NCBI RefSeq assembly: GCF_051020985.1
Contig: NW_027475175.1
Location: forward strand, 310,001 to 374,000
Length of the DNA: 64,000 nucleotides
Source of the DNA: Nomia melanderi
Lineage: Eukaryota > Arthropoda > Insecta > Hymenoptera > Halictidae
Reading direction: 5' to 3'
A program made the position numbers and the translations under genes. The notes under the pieces are model-generated. The model was not told the DNA's origin, made no database searches, and saw only the letters and a program-made list of their open reading frames with translations. Shown piece by piece: positions 37,401-51,710 of this stretch. Within the stretch, counting starts at the first letter, position 1, and every line of letters starts with the position of its first letter.

Positions 37401-40400
37401 TGACCTTGGGTGTCCGGCGCCATGTGTCGGTGGTTTTCTCGGCCCCTGGTGGTCCGAGGACGTTCCCGCTGCCCAGATTCATGCGCCAGGGCCTCCTACA
37501 GACAAGGCACTTTGATTTGTTGCGCTATCTGTAATAGCACCCCAGATATCACCAGATATATATTGGATTTTTCCCTGACCCTGAGTGTCCGGCCCCATGA
37601 GACGGTGGTTTTCTCGGCCCCTGGCGGTCCGAGGTCCTTCCCGCTGCACAGATTCATGCGCCAGGGCCTCCTACAGACAATGCACTTTGATTTGTTGCGC
37701 TATCTGTAATAGCACCCGAGATATCACCAGATATATATTGGATTTTTCCCTGACCCTGAGTGTCCGGCCCCATGAGACGGTGGTTTTCTCGGCCCCTGGC
37801 GGTCCGAGGTCGTTCCCGCTGCACAGATACATGCGCCAGAGCCTCCTGCAGATAATTCACTCTCGTTTATTGCGCTATCTCTAATAGCACCCGAGATATC
37901 ACCAGATATATATTGAATTTTCCCCAGACCCTGAGTGTCTGGACCCATGAGACTGTGGTTTTCTCGGCCCCTGGTGGTCCGAGGTCGTTCCGGCTGCACA
38001 AATTCATGCGCCTGGGCCTCCTACAGAAAATGCACACTGATTTACTGGGCTATCTGTAATAGCACCCGAGATATCACCAGATATATATTGAATTTTTCCC
38101 TGACCCTGAGTGTCCGGCCCCATGAGACGGTGGTTGTCTCGGCCCCTGGTGGTCGGAGGTCGTTCCCGCTGCACAGATGCATGCGCCAGGGCCTCCTGCA
38201 GATAATTCACTTTGGTTTATTGCGCTATCTCTAATAGCACCCGAGATATCACCAGATATTTATTGGCTTTTCCCCTGACCCTGAGTGTCCGGCCCCATGA
38301 GACGGTGGTTCTCTCGGCCCCTGGTGGTCCGAGGTGGTTCCCGCTGACCAGATTCATGCGCCAGGGCCTCCTACAGACAATGCACTTTGGTTTATTGCGC
38401 TATCTGCAATAGCACCCGAGATATCACCAGATACATATTGGATTTTTCCCTGACCCTGAGTGTCCGGCCCCATGAGACGGTGGTTGTCTCGGCCCCTGGT
38501 GGTCCGAGGTCGTTCCTGCTGCACAGATTCATGCGCCAGGGCCTCCTGCAGATAATTCACTTTGGTTTATTGCGCTATCTCTAATAGCACCCGAGATATC
38601 ACCAGATATTTATTGGCTTTTCCCCTGACCCTGAGTGTCCGGCCCCTTGAGACGGTGGTTTTCTCGGCCCCTGGTGGTCCGAGGTCGTTCCCGCTGGCCA
38701 GATTCATGCGCCAGGGCCTCCTACAGACAATGCACTTTGATTTATTGCGCTATCTGTAATAGCACCCGAGATATCACCAGATATATATTGGATTTTTCCC
38801 TGACACTGAATGTCCGGCCCCATGAGACGGTGGTTTTCTCGGCCCCAGGTGGTCCGAGGTCGTTCCCGCTGCACAGATTCATGCGCCAGGGCCTCTTGCA
38901 GATAATTCACTTTGGTGTATTGCGCTATCTCTAATAGCACCCGAGATATCACCAGATATATATTGAATTTTCCCCAGACCCTGAGTGTCCGGCCCCATGA
39001 GACTGTGGTTTTCTCGGCCCCTGGTGGTCCGAGGTCATTCCCGCTGCACAGATTCATGCGACAGGGCCTCATACAGAAAATGCACATTGATTTATTGGGC
39101 GATCTGTAATAGCACCCGAGATATCACCAGATATATATTGGATTTTTCCCTGACCCTGAGTGTCCGGCCCCATGAGACGGTGGTTTTCTCGGCCCCTGGT
39201 GGTCCGAGGTCGTTCCCGCTGCACAGATTCATGCGCCAGAGCCTCCTGCAGATAATTCACTTTGGTTTCTTGCGCTATCTCTAGTAGCACCCGAGATATC
39301 ACCAGATATATATTGAATTTTCCCCAGACCCTGAGTGTCCGGCCCCATGAGACTGTGGTTTTCTCGGCCCCTGGTGGTCCGAGGTCGTTCCCGCTGCACA
39401 GATTCATGCGCCAGGGCCTCATACAGAAAATGCACATTGATTTATTGCGCTATCTCTAATAGCACCCGAGATATCACCAGATATATATTGGATTTTTCCC
39501 TGACCCTGACAGTCCGGCCCCATGAGACGGTGATTTTCTCGGCCCCTGGTGGTCCGAGGTCGATCCCGCTGCACAGATTCATGCGCTAGGGCCTCCTGCA
39601 GACAATGCACTATGATTTATTGCGCTATCTCTAATAGCACCCGAGATATCACCAGATATATATTGGATTTTTCCCTGACCCTGACAGTCGGACTTCATGA
39701 GACGGTGGTTTTCTCGGCCCCTGGTGGTCCGAGGTCGATCCCGCTGTACAGATTTATGCGCCAGGGCCTCCTGCAGACAATGCACTTTGATTTATTGCGC
39801 TATCTGTAATAGCACCCGAGATATCACCAGATATATATTGTATTTTTCCCTGACCCTGACAGTCCGGCCCCATGTGTCGATGGGTTTCTCGGTCCCTCGT
39901 GGTCCGAGTTATATCCCGCTGAACAGATTCATGCGCCAGAGCCTCCTGCAGATAATTCACTTTGGTTTCTTGCGCTATCTCTAGTAGCACCCGAGATATC
40001 ACCAGATATATATTGAATTTTCCCCAGACCCTGAGTGTCCGGCCCCATGAGACTGTGGTTTTCTCGGCCCCTGGTTGTCCGAGGTCGTTCCCGCTGCACA
40101 GATTCATGCGCCAGGGCCTTCTACAGACAATGCACTTTGGTTTATTGCGCTATCTGTAATAGCACCCGAGATATCACCAGATATATGCTGGATTTATACA
40201 TGACCCTGAGTGTCCGGCCCCATGAGACTGTGGTTTTGTCGGCCCCTGGTGGTCCGAGGTCGTTCCCGCTGCACTGATTCATGCGCCAGGGCCTCCTACA
40301 GAAAATGCACATTGATTTATTGGGCTATCTGTAATAGCACCCGAGATATCACCAGATATATATCGGATTTTTCCCAGACACTGAGTGTCCGGCCCCATGA

Positions 40401-43400
40401 GACGGTGGTTGTGTCGGCCCCTGGTGGTCGGAGGTCGTTCCCGCTGCACAGATGCATGCGCCAGGGCCTCCTACAGACAATGCACTTTGGTTTATTGCGC
40501 TATCTGTAATAGCACCCGAGATATCACCAGATACATTTTGGATTTTTCCCTGACCCTGAGTGTCCGGCCCCATGAGACGGTGGTTTTCTCGGCCCCTGGT
40601 GGTCCAAGGTCGTTCCCGCTGCACAGATTCATGCGCCAGGGCCTCTTGCAGATAATTCACTTTGGTTTATTGCGCTATCTCTAATAGCACCCGACATATC
40701 ACCAGATATATGCTACATTATTACATGACCCTGAGTGTCCGGCCCCATGAGACGGTGGTTTTCTCGGCCCCTGGTGGTCCGAGGTAGTTCCCGCTGCACA
40801 GATTCATGCGCCAGAGCCTCCTGCAGATAATTCACATTGGTTTCTTGCGCTATCTCTAGTAGCACCCGAGATATCACCAGATATATATTGAATTTTCCCC
40901 AGACCCTGAGTGTCTGGCCCCATCAGACTGTGGTTTTCTCGGCCCCTGGTGGTCCGAGGTCGTTCCCGCTGCACAGATTCATGCGCCAGGGCCTCCTACA
41001 GAAAATGCACATTGATTTATTGGGCTATCTGTAATAGCACCCGAGATATCACCAGATATATATCGGATTTTTCCCTGACACTGAGTGTCCGGCCCCATGA
41101 GACGGTGGTTGTGTCGGCCCCTGGTGGTCGAAGGTCGTTCCCGCTGCACAGATGCATGCGCCAGGGCTTCCTGCAGATAATTCACTTTGGTTTATTGCGC
41201 TATCTCTAACAGCACCCGAGATATCACCAGATATTTATTGGCTTTTCCCCTGACCCTGAGTGTCCGGCCCCTTGAGACGGTGGTTTTCTCGGCCCCTGGT
41301 GGTCCGAGGTCGTTCCCGCTGCACAGATTCATGCGCCAGGTCCTCCTACAGACAATGCACTTTGATTTATTTCTCTACCTCTAATAGCACCCGACATATC
41401 ACCAGATATATATTGAATTTTTCCCCGACCCTGAGTGTCCGGCCCCATGTGTCGGTGGTTTTCTCGGCCCCTGGTGGTCCGAGGTCGTTCCCGCTGGCCA
41501 GATTCATGCGCCAGGGCCTCCTACAGACAATGCACTTTGATTTATTGCGCTATCTGTAATAGCACCCGAGATATCACCAGATATATATTGAATTTTCCCC
41601 AGACCCTGAGTGTCCGGCCCCATCAGACTGTGGTTTTCTCGGCCCCTGGTGGTCCGAGGTCGTTCCCGCTGCACAGATTCATGCGCCAGGGCCTCCTACA
41701 GAAAATGCACATTGATTTATTGGGCTATCTGTAATAGCACCCGAGATATCACCAGATATATATCGGATTTTTCCCTGACACTGAGTGTCCGGCCCCATTA
41801 GACGGTGGTTGTGTCGGCCCCTGGTGGTCGAAGGTCGTTCCCGCTGCACAGATGCATGCGCCAGGGCCTCCTGCAGATAATTCACTTTAGTTTATTGCGC
41901 TATCTCTAATAGCACCCGAGATATCACCAGATATTTATTGGCTTTTCCCCTGACCCTGAGTGTCCGGCCCCATGAGACGGTGGTTTTCTCGGCCCCTGGC
42001 GGTCCGAGGTCGATCCCGCTGGCCAGATTCATGCGCCAGGGCCTCCTACAGACAATGCACTTTGATTTATTGCGCTATCTGTAATAGCACCCGAGATATC
42101 ACCAGATATATATTGGATTTTTCCCTGACACTGAATGTCCGGCCCCATGAGACGGTGGTTTTCTCTTCCCCTGGTGATCCAAGGTCGTTCCCGCTGCACA
42201 GATTCATGCGCCAGGGCCTCTTGCAGGTAATTCACTTTGGTTTATTGCGCTATCTCTAATAGCACCCGACATATCACCAGATATATGCTAGATTATTACA
42301 TGACCTTGAGTGTCCGGCCCCATGAGACGGTGGTTTTCTCGGCCCCTGGTGGTCCGAGGTCGTTCCCGCTGCACAGATTCATGCGCCAGAGCCTCCTGCA
42401 GATAATTCACTTTGGTTTCTTGCGCTATCTCTAGTAGCACCCGAGATATCACCAGATATATATTGAATTTTCCCCAGACCCTGAGTGTCCGGCCCCATGA
42501 GACTGTGGTTTTCTCGGCCCCTGGTGGTCCGAGGTCGTTCCCGCTGCACAGATTCATGCGTCAGGGCCTCCTACAGAAAATGCACATTGATTTATTGGGC
42601 TATCTGTAATAGCACCCGGGATATCAAGAGATATATATCGGATTTTTCCCTGACCCTGAGTGTCCGGCCCCATGAGACGGTTGTTTTCTCGGCCCCTGGT
42701 GGTCCGACGTCGTTCCCGCTGCACAGATGCATGCGCCAGGGCCTCCTGCAGATAATTCACTTTGGTTTATTGCGCTATCTCTAATAGCACCCGAGATATC
42801 ACCAGATATTTATTGGCTTTTCCCCTTACCCTGAGTGTCCGGCCCCATGAGACGGTGGTTTTCTCGGCCCCTGGTGGTCCGAGGTCGTTCCCGCTGGCCA
42901 GATTCATGCGCCAGGGCCTCCTACAGACAATGCACTTTGATTTATTGCGCTATCTGTAATAGCACCCGAGATATCACCAGATATATATTGGATTTTTCCC
43001 TGACACTGAATGTCCGGCCCCATGAGACGGTGGTTTTCTCGGCCCCTGGTGGTCCGAGGTCGTTACCGCTGGCCAGATTCATGCGCCAGGGCCTCCTACA
43101 GAAAATGCACATTGATTTATTGGGCTATCTGTAATAGCACCCGAGATATCACCAGATATATATTGGATTTTTCCCTGACACTGAATGTCCGGCCCCATGA
43201 GACGGTGGTTTTCTCGACCCCTGCTGGTCCGAGGTCGTTCCCGCTGCACAGATTCATGCCCCAGGGCCTCCTATAGATAATTCACTTTGATTTATTTCTC
43301 TACCTCTAATAGCACCCGACATATCACCACATATATATTGAATTTTTCCCCGACCCTGAGTGTCCGGCCCAATGTGTCGGTGGTTTTCTCGGCTCCTGGT

Positions 43401-46400
43401 AGTCCGAGGTCGATCCCGCTGCACAGATTCATGCCCCAGGGCCTCCTTCAGACAATGCACTTTGATTTACTGCGCTGTATGTAAGAGCACCCGAGATATC
43501 ACCAGATATATATTGGATTTTCCCCTGACCCTGAGTGTCCGGCCCCATGAGACGGTGGTTGTGTCGGCCCCTGGTGGTCGGAGGTCGTTCCCGCTGCACA
43601 GATGCATGCGCCAGGGCCTCCTACAGACAATGCACTTTGGTTTATTGCGCTATCTGTAATAGCACCCGAGATATCACCAGATACATTTTGGATCTTTCCC
43701 TGACCCTGAGTGTCCGGCCCCATGAGACGGTGGTTTTCTCGGCCCCTGGTGGTCCGAGGTCGTTCCCGCTGCACAGATTCATGCGCCAGGTCCTCCTACA
43801 GACAATGCACTTTGATTTATTGCGCTATCTGTAATAGCACCCGAGATATCACCAGATATATATTGGAGTTTTCCCTGACACTGAATGTCCGGCCCCATGA
43901 GACTGTGGTTTTCTCGGCCCCTGGTGGTCCGAGGTCGTTCCCGCTGGCCAGATTCATGCGCCAGGGCCTCCTACAGACAATGCACTTTGATTTATTGCGC
44001 TATCTGTAATAGCACCCGAGATATCACCAGATATATATTGAATTTTCCCCAGACCCTGAGTGTCCGGCCCCATCAGACTGTGGTTTTCTCGGCCCCTGGT
44101 GGTCCGAGGTCGTTCCCGCTGCACAGATTCATGCGCCAGGGCCTCCTACAGAAAATGCACATTGATTTATTGGGCTATCTGTAATAGCACCCGAGACATC
44201 ACCAGATATATATCGGATTTATCCCTGACACTGAGTGTCCGGCCCCATGAGACGGTGGTTGTGTCGGCCCCTGGTGGTCGAAGGTCGTTCCCGCTGCACA
44301 GATGCATGCGCCAGGGCCTCCTGCAGATAATTCACTTTGGTTTATTGCGCTATCTCTAATAGCACCCGAGATATAACCAGATATTTATTGGCTTTTCCCC
44401 TGACCCTGAGTGTCCGGCCCCATGAGACGGTGGTTTTCTCGGGCCTTGGTGGCCCGAGGTCGTTCCCGCTGCACAGATTCATGCGCCAGGGCCTCCTATA
44501 GATAATTCACTTTGATTTATTTCTCTACCTCTAATAGCACCCGACATATCACCAGATATATATTGAATTTTTCCCCGACCCTGATTGTCCGGCCCCATGT
44601 GTCGGTGGTTTTCTCGGCTCCTGGTAGTCCGAGGTCGATCCCGCTGCACAGATTCATGCCCTAGGGCCTCCTTCAGACAATGCACTTTGATTTACTGCGC
44701 TGTCTGTAAGAGCACCCGAGATATCACCAGATATATATTGGATTTTCCCCTGACCCTGAGTGTCCTGCCCCATGAGACGGTGGTTGTGTCGGCCCCTGGT
44801 GGTCGGAGGTCGTTCCCGCTGCACAGATGCATGCGCCAGGGCCTCCTACAGACAATGCACTTTGGTTTATTGCGCTATCTGTAATAGCACCCGAGATATC
44901 ACCAGATACATTTTGGATTTTTCCCTGACCCTGAGTGTCCGGCCCCATGAGACGGTGATTGTCTCGGCCCCTGGTGGCCCGAGGTCGATCCCGCTGCACA
45001 GATTCATGCGCCAGGGCCTCCTGCAGATAATTCACTTTGGTTTATTGCGCTATCTCTAATAGCACCCGAGATATCACCAGATATTTATTGGCTTTTCCCC
45101 TGACCCTGAGTGTCCGGCCCCATGAGACGGTGGTTTTCTCGGCCCCTGGCGGTCCGAGGTCGTTCCCGCTGGCCAGATTCATGCGCCAGGGCCTCCTACA
45201 GACAATGCACTTTGATTTATTGCGCTATCTGTAATAGCACCCGAGATATCACCAGATATATATTGGATTTTTCCCTGACACTGAATGTCCGGCCCCATGA
45301 GACGGTGGTTTTCTCTTCCCCTGGTGGTCGAAGGTCGTTCCCGCTGCACAGATGCATGCGCCAGGGCTTCCTGCAGATAATTCACTTTGGTTTATTGCGC
45401 TATCTCTAACAGCACCCAAGATATCACCAGATATATATTGGATTTTTCCCTGACCCTGAGTGTCCGGCCCCATGAGACGGTTGTTTTCTCGGCCCCTGGT
45501 GGTCCGACGTCGTTTCCGCTGCACAGATGCATGCGCCAGGGCCTCCTACAGATAATTCACTTTGGTTTATTGCGCTATCTCTAATAGCACCCGAGATATC
45601 ACCAGATATTTATTGGCTTTTCCCCTTACCCTGAGTGTCCGGCCCCATGAGACGGTGGTTTTCTCGGCCCCTGGTGGTCCGAGGTCGTTCCCGCTGGCCA
45701 GATTCATGCGCCAGGGCCTCCTACAGACAATGCACTATGATTTATTGCGCTATCTGTAACAGCACCCGAGATATCACCAGATATATTTGGATTTTTCCCT
45801 GACCCTGAGTGTCCGGCCCCATGAGACGGTGGTTGTGTCGGCCCCTGGTGGTCGGAGGTCGTTCCCGCTGCACAGATGCATGCGCCAGGGCCTCCTACAG
45901 ACAATGCACTTTGGTTTATTGCGCTATCTGTAATAGCACCCAAGATATCACCAGATATATATTGGATTTTTCCCTGACCCTGAGTGTCCGGCCCCATGAG
46001 ACGGTTGTTTTCTCGGCCCCTGGTGGTCCGACGTCGTTCCCGCTGCACAGATGCATGCGCCAGGGCCTCGTGCAGATAATTCACTTTGGTTTATTGCGCT
46101 ATCTCTAATAGCACCCGAGATATCACCAGATATTCATTGGCTTTTCCCCTGACCCTGGGTGTCCGGCCCCATGAGACGGTGGTTTTCTCGGCCCCTGGTG
46201 GTCCGAGGTCGTTCCCGCTGGCCAGATTCATGCGCCAGGGCCTCCTACAGACAATGCACTATGATTTATTGCGCTATCTGTAACAGCACCCGAGATATCA
46301 CCAGATATATTTGGATTTTTCCCTGACCCTGAGTGTCCGGCCCCATGAGACGGTGGTTTTCTCGGCCCCTGGTGGTCCGAGGTCGTTCCCGCTGGCCAGA

Positions 46401-47333
46401 TTCATGCGCCAGGGCCTCCTACAGACAATGCACTTTGATTTATTGCGCTATCTGTAATAGTACCCGAGATATCACCAGATATATATTTGATTTTCCCCAG
46501 ACCCTGTGTGTCCGGACCCATGAGACGGTGGTTTTCTCGGCCCCTGGTGGTCCGAGGTCGTTCCCGCTGTCCAGATTCATGCGCCAGGGCCTCCTACAGA
46601 CAATGCACTTTGGTTTATTGCGCTATGTGTAATAGCACCCGAGATATCACCAGATATATATTGGATTTTCCCCTGACCCTGAGTGTCCGGACCCATGAGA
46701 CGGTGGTTTTCTCGGCCCCTGGTGGTCTGAGGTCGTTCCCGCTGCACAGATTCATTCGCCAGGGCCCCCTGCAGATAATTCACTTTGGTTTATTGCGCTA
46801 TCTGTAATAGCACCCGAGATATCACCAGATATATGCTGGATTTTTACATGTCCTTGGGCGACGGATTCCGAATATCTGTAATTTTCTCGGCCACTGGTGG
46901 TCCGAGATCGTTCCTGCGGCACAGATTCATTCGCCAGTGCCTCCTACAGACAATGCACTTTGATTTATTGCGCTATCTGTAATAGCACCCGAGATATCAC
47001 CACATATATATTGGATTTTTCCCTGACCCTGACTGTCCGGCCCTATGTGACGGTGGTTTTCTCGGCCCCTGGTGGTCCGAGGTCCTTCCCGCTGCACAAA
47101 TTCATGCGCCAGGGCCTCCTACAGACAATGCACTTTGATTTATTGGGCTATCTCTAATAGCACCGGAGATATCATCAGATACATCCTGGGTATTTACATG
47201 ACCTTGGGTGTCCGGCGCCATGTGTCGGTGGTTTTCTCGGCCCCTGGTGGTCCGAGGACGTTCCCGCTGCCCAGATTCATGCGCCAGGGCCTCCTACAGA
47301 CAATGCACTTTGATTTGTTGCGCTATCTGTAAT

Positions 47334-47508
47334 AGCACCCGAGATATCACCAGATATATATTGGATTTTTCCCTGACCCTGAGTGTCCGGCCCCATGAGA
47401 CGGTGGTTTTCTCGGCCCCTGGCGGTCCGAGGTCCTTCCCGCTGCACGGATTCATGCGCCAGGGCCTCCTACAGACAATGCACTTTGATTTGTTGCGCTA
47501 TCTGTAAT
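47334..47508. repeat. Representative monomer, close to the array consensus
   Basis: This unit differs from the consensus I read by only a handful of substitutions. Consensus landmarks by unit position: AGCACCCGAG at 1-10; an EcoRV site GATATC at 10-15; an AT-rich dyad CCAGATATATATTGG at 17-31; GACCCTGAGTGTCCGG at 42-57; GGTTTTCTCGG at 72-82; GGCCCCTGGTGG at 81-92; CCGAGGTCGTTCCCGC at 94-109; CACAGATTCATGCGCC at 112-127; CAGGGCCTCCTACAG at 127-141; TTTATTGCGCTATCT at 156-170; and TAATAG spanning the unit junction. Positions 1-27, 79-110 and 112-135 look most conserved. Positions 28-75 and 137-172 carry most subfamily variants. Consensus G+C is about 92 of 175. Confidence 0.93.
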
Positions 47509-48033
47509 AGCACCCGAGATATCACCAGATATATATTGGATTTTTCCCTGACCCTGAGTGTCCGGCCCCATGAGACGGTGGTTTTCTCGGCCCCTGGCGG
47601 TCCGAGGTCGTTCCCGCTGCACAGATACATGCGCCAGAGCCTCCTGCAGATAATTCACTCTCGTTTATTGCGCTATCTCTAATAGCACCCGAGATATCAC
47701 CAGATATATATTGAATTTTCCCCAGACCCTGAGTGTCTGGACCCATGAGACTGTGGTTTTCTCGGCCCCTGGTGGTCCGAGGTCGTTCCGGCTGCACAAA
47801 TTCATGCGCCTGGGCCTCCTACAGAGAATGCACATTGATTTATTTCGCTATCTGTAATAGCACCCGAGATATCACCAGATATATATTGAATTTTTCCCTG
47901 ACCCTGAGTGTCCGGCCCCATGAGACGGTGGTTGTCTCGGCCCCTGGTGGTCGGAGGTCGTTCCCGCTGCACAGATGCATGCGCCAGGGCCTCCTGCAGA
48001 TAATTCACTTTGATTTATTGCGCTATCTGTAAT

Positions 48034-48208
48034 AGTACCCGAGATATCACCAGATATATATTTGATTTTCCCCAGACCCTGTGTGTCCGGACCCATGAGA
48101 CGGTGGTTTTCTCGGCCCCTGGTGGTCCGAGGTCGTTCCCGCTGCACGGATTCATGCACCAGGGCCTCCTGCAGATAATTCACTTTGGTTTATTGCGCTA
48201 TCTGTAAT
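48034..48208. repeat. Chimeric monomer at the zone A' to zone B' junction
   Basis: The left half (AGTACCCGAG, TTTGATTTTCCCCAGACC) matches the monomer starting at about 46,459. The right half (CACGGATTCATGCACCAGGG, then CTGCAGATAATTC) is of the tail type that follows AACCGACC monomers. Confidence 0.75.
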
Positions 48209-51200
48209 AGCACAAGAGATATCACCAGATATATATTGGATTTTTCCCTGACCCTGACAGTCCGGCCCCATGTGTCGATGGTTTTCTCGGTCCCTCGTGG
48301 TCCGAGTTATATCCCGCTGAACAGATTCTTGCGCCGGGGTTTCCTGCAGACAATTCACTTTGGTTTATTGCGCTATCTGTAATAGCACCCGACATATCAC
48401 CAGATACATATTGGATTTTTCCCCGACCCTGAGTGTCCGGCCCAATGAGAGGGTGGTTTTCTCGGCCTCTGTTGGTCCGAGGTCGTTCCCGCTGCACAGA
48501 TTCATGCGCCAGGGCCTCCTACAGACAATGCACTTCGATTCGTTGCACTATCTGTAATAGCACCCGAGATATCACCAGATATATATTGGATTTTTCCATG
48601 ACCCTGAGAGTCCGGCCCCGTGAGACTGCGGTTTTCTCGGCCCCTGGTGGTCCGAGGTCGTTCCTGCTGGCCAGATTCATTCGCCTGGGCCTCCTACAGA
48701 CAATGCACTTTGATTTATTGCGCTATCTGTAATAGCACCCGAGATATCACCAGATATATATTGGATTTTCCCCAGACCCTGAGTGTCCGGACCCATGAGA
48801 CGGTGGTTTTCTCGGCCCCTGTTGGTCCGAGGTCGTTCCCGCTGGCCAGATACATGTGCCAGGGCCTCCTACAGACAATGCACTTTGGTTTATTGCGCTA
48901 TCTGTAATAGCACAAGAGATATCACCAGATATATATTGGATTTTCCCCTGACCCTGAGTGTCCGGACCCATGAGACGGTGGTTTTCTCGGCCCCTGGTGG
49001 TCGGAGGTCGTTCCTGCCGGCCAGATTCATTCGCCTGGTCCTCCTACAGACAACGCACATTGATTTATTGCGCTATCTGTAATAGGACCCGAGATATCAC
49101 CAGATATATACTGGATTTTCCCCTGACCCTGTGTGTCCGGACCCATGAGACGGTGGTTTTCTCGGCCCCTGGTGGTCCGAGGTCGTTCCCGCTGCACAGA
49201 TTCATTCGCCTGGGCCTCCTACAGACAATGCACTTTGATTTATTGCGCTATCTGTAATAGCACCCGAGATATCACCAGATATATATTGGATTTTTCCCTC
49301 ACCCTGAGTGTCCGACTCCATGAGACGGTGACTTTCTCGGCCCCTGGTGGTCCGAGGTCGTTCCTGCTGGCCAGATTCATTCGCCTGGGCCTCCTACAGA
49401 GAATGCACTTTGAATTATTGCGCTATCTGTAATAGCACCCGAGATATCACCAGATATATATTGGATTTTCCCCTGACACTGAGTGTCCGGACCCATGAGA
49501 CGGTGGTTTTCTCTGCCCCTGGTGGTCCGAGGTCGTTCCCGCTGCACAGATTCATTCGCCAGGGCCTCCTGCAGGTAATTCACATTGGTTTATTGCGTTA
49601 TCTCTAATAGCACCCGAGATATCACCAGATATATATTGAATTTTTCAACCGACCCTGAGTGTCCGGCGCCGTGAGACGCTGGTTTTCTCGGACCCTGGTG
49701 ATCCGAGGTCGTTCCCGCTGCACAGATTCATGCACCAGGGCCTCCTGCAGATAATTCACTTTGGTTTATTGCGCTATCTCTAATAGCACCCGAGATATCA
49801 CCAGATATTTGCTGGATTTTTACATGACCTTGGGTGACGGATTCCGAATATCTGTAATTTTCTCGGCCACTGGTGGTCCGAGGTCGTTCCTACGGCACAG
49901 ATTCATTCGCCTGGGCCTCCTACAGACAATGCACTTTGGTTTATTGCGCTATCTGTAATAGCACCCGAGATATCACCAGATATATATTGGATTTCTCCCT
50001 GACCCTGAGTGTCCGGCTCCATGAGACGGTGATTTTCTCGGCCACTGGTTGTCCGAGGTCGTTCCTGCGGCACAGATTCATTCGGCAGTGCCTCCTACAG
50101 ACAATGCACTTTGATTTATTGCGCTATCTCTAATAGCACCCGAGATATCACCAGATATATATTGAATTTTCCCCTGATCCTGAGTGTCCGGACCCATGAG
50201 ACGGTGGTTTTCTCGGCCCCTCGTGGTCCGAGGTCGTTCCCGCTGCACAGATTCATTCTCCTGGGCCTCCTACAGACAATGCACTTTGATTTATTGCGCT
50301 ATCTGTAATAGCACCCGAGATATCACCAGATATATATTGGATTTTTCCCTGACCCTGAGTGTCCGGCTCCATCAGACGGTGATTTTCTCGGCCCCTGGTG
50401 GTCGGAGGTCGTTCCTGCTGCACAGATTCATTCGCCTGGGCCTCCTACAGACAATGCACTTTGATTTATTGCGCTATCTGTAATAGCACCCGAGATATCA
50501 CCAGATATATATTGGATTTTCCCCTGACCCTGAGTGTCCGGACCCATGAGACGGTGGTTTTCTCGGCCCCTGGCGGTCCGAGGTCGTTCCTGCTGCACAG
50601 ATTCATGCGCCAGGGCCTCCTGCAGATAATTCACTTTGGTTTATTGCGCTATCTGTAATAGCACAAGAGATATCACCAGATATATATTGGATTTTTCCCT
50701 GACCCTGACAGTCCGGCCCCATGTGTCGATGGTTTTCTCGGTCCCTCGTGGTCCGAGTTATATCCCGCTGAACAGATTCATGCGCCGGGGTTTCCTGCAG
50801 ACAATTCACTTTGGTTTATTGCGCTATCTGTAATAGCACCCGAGATATCACCAGATACATATTGGATTTTTCCCCGACCCTGAGTGTCCGGCCCAATGAG
50901 AGGGTGGTTTTCTCGGCCTCTGGTGGTCCGATGTCGTTCCCGCTGCACAGATTCATGCGCCAGGGCCTCCTGCAGACAATGCACTTTGATTTATTGCGCT
51001 ATATCTAATAGCACCCGAGATATCACCAGATATATATTGGATTTTTCCATGACCCTGAGTGTCCGGCCCCGTGAGACTGCGGTTTTCTCGGCCCCTGGTG
51101 GTCTGAGGTCGTTCCCGCTGCACAGATTCATGCGCCAGGGCCTCCTGCAGGTAATTCACATTGGTTTATTGCGTTATCTCTAATAGCACCCGAGATATCA

Positions 51201-51710
51201 CCAGATATATATTGAATTTTTCAACCGACCCTGAGTGTCCGGCGCCGTGAGACGCTGGTTTTCTCGGACCCTGGTGATCCGAGGTCATTCCCGCTGCACA
51301 GATTCATGCACCAGGGCCTCCTGCAGATAATTCACTTTGGTTTATTGCGCTATCTGTAATAGCACAAGAGATGTCACCAGATATATATCGGATTTTTCCC
51401 TGACCCTGACAGTCCGGCCCCATGTGTCGATGGTTTTCTCGGTCCCTCGTGGTCCGAGTTCGATCCCGCTGAACAGATTCATGCGCCAGGGTTTCCTGCA
51501 GACAATTCACTTTGGTTTATTGCGCTATCTCTAATAGCACCCGAGATATCACCAGATATTTGCTGGATTTTTACATGACCTTGGGTGACGGATTCCGAAT
51601 ATCTGTAATTTTCTCGGCCACTGGTGGTCCGAGGTCGTTCCTACGGCACAGATTCATTCGCCTGGGCCTCCTACAGACAATGCACTTTGGTTTATTGCGC
51701 TATCTGTAAT

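Larger units (their letters stand above)
33688..48100. repeat. Zone A', second copy of zone A
   Basis: The TATTTATTGGCTTTT subfamily resumes abruptly at 33,688 and recurs near 34065 (variant), 34940, 38260, 38610, 41230, 41935, 42805, 44380, 45080, 45605 and 46130 (variant). From 37,094 onward the order of monomers is colinear with zone A, with whole-monomer gains and losses. The part from 33,688 to about 37,090 has no partner to the left because the window starts there. Confidence 0.85.

Noticed and set aside
47350..47364. TATA-box promoters in each monomer
   Set aside because: TATATAT at unit positions 22-28 is part of a conserved AT dyad. There is no accompanying initiator or gene, so calling hundreds of promoters would be unsupported.
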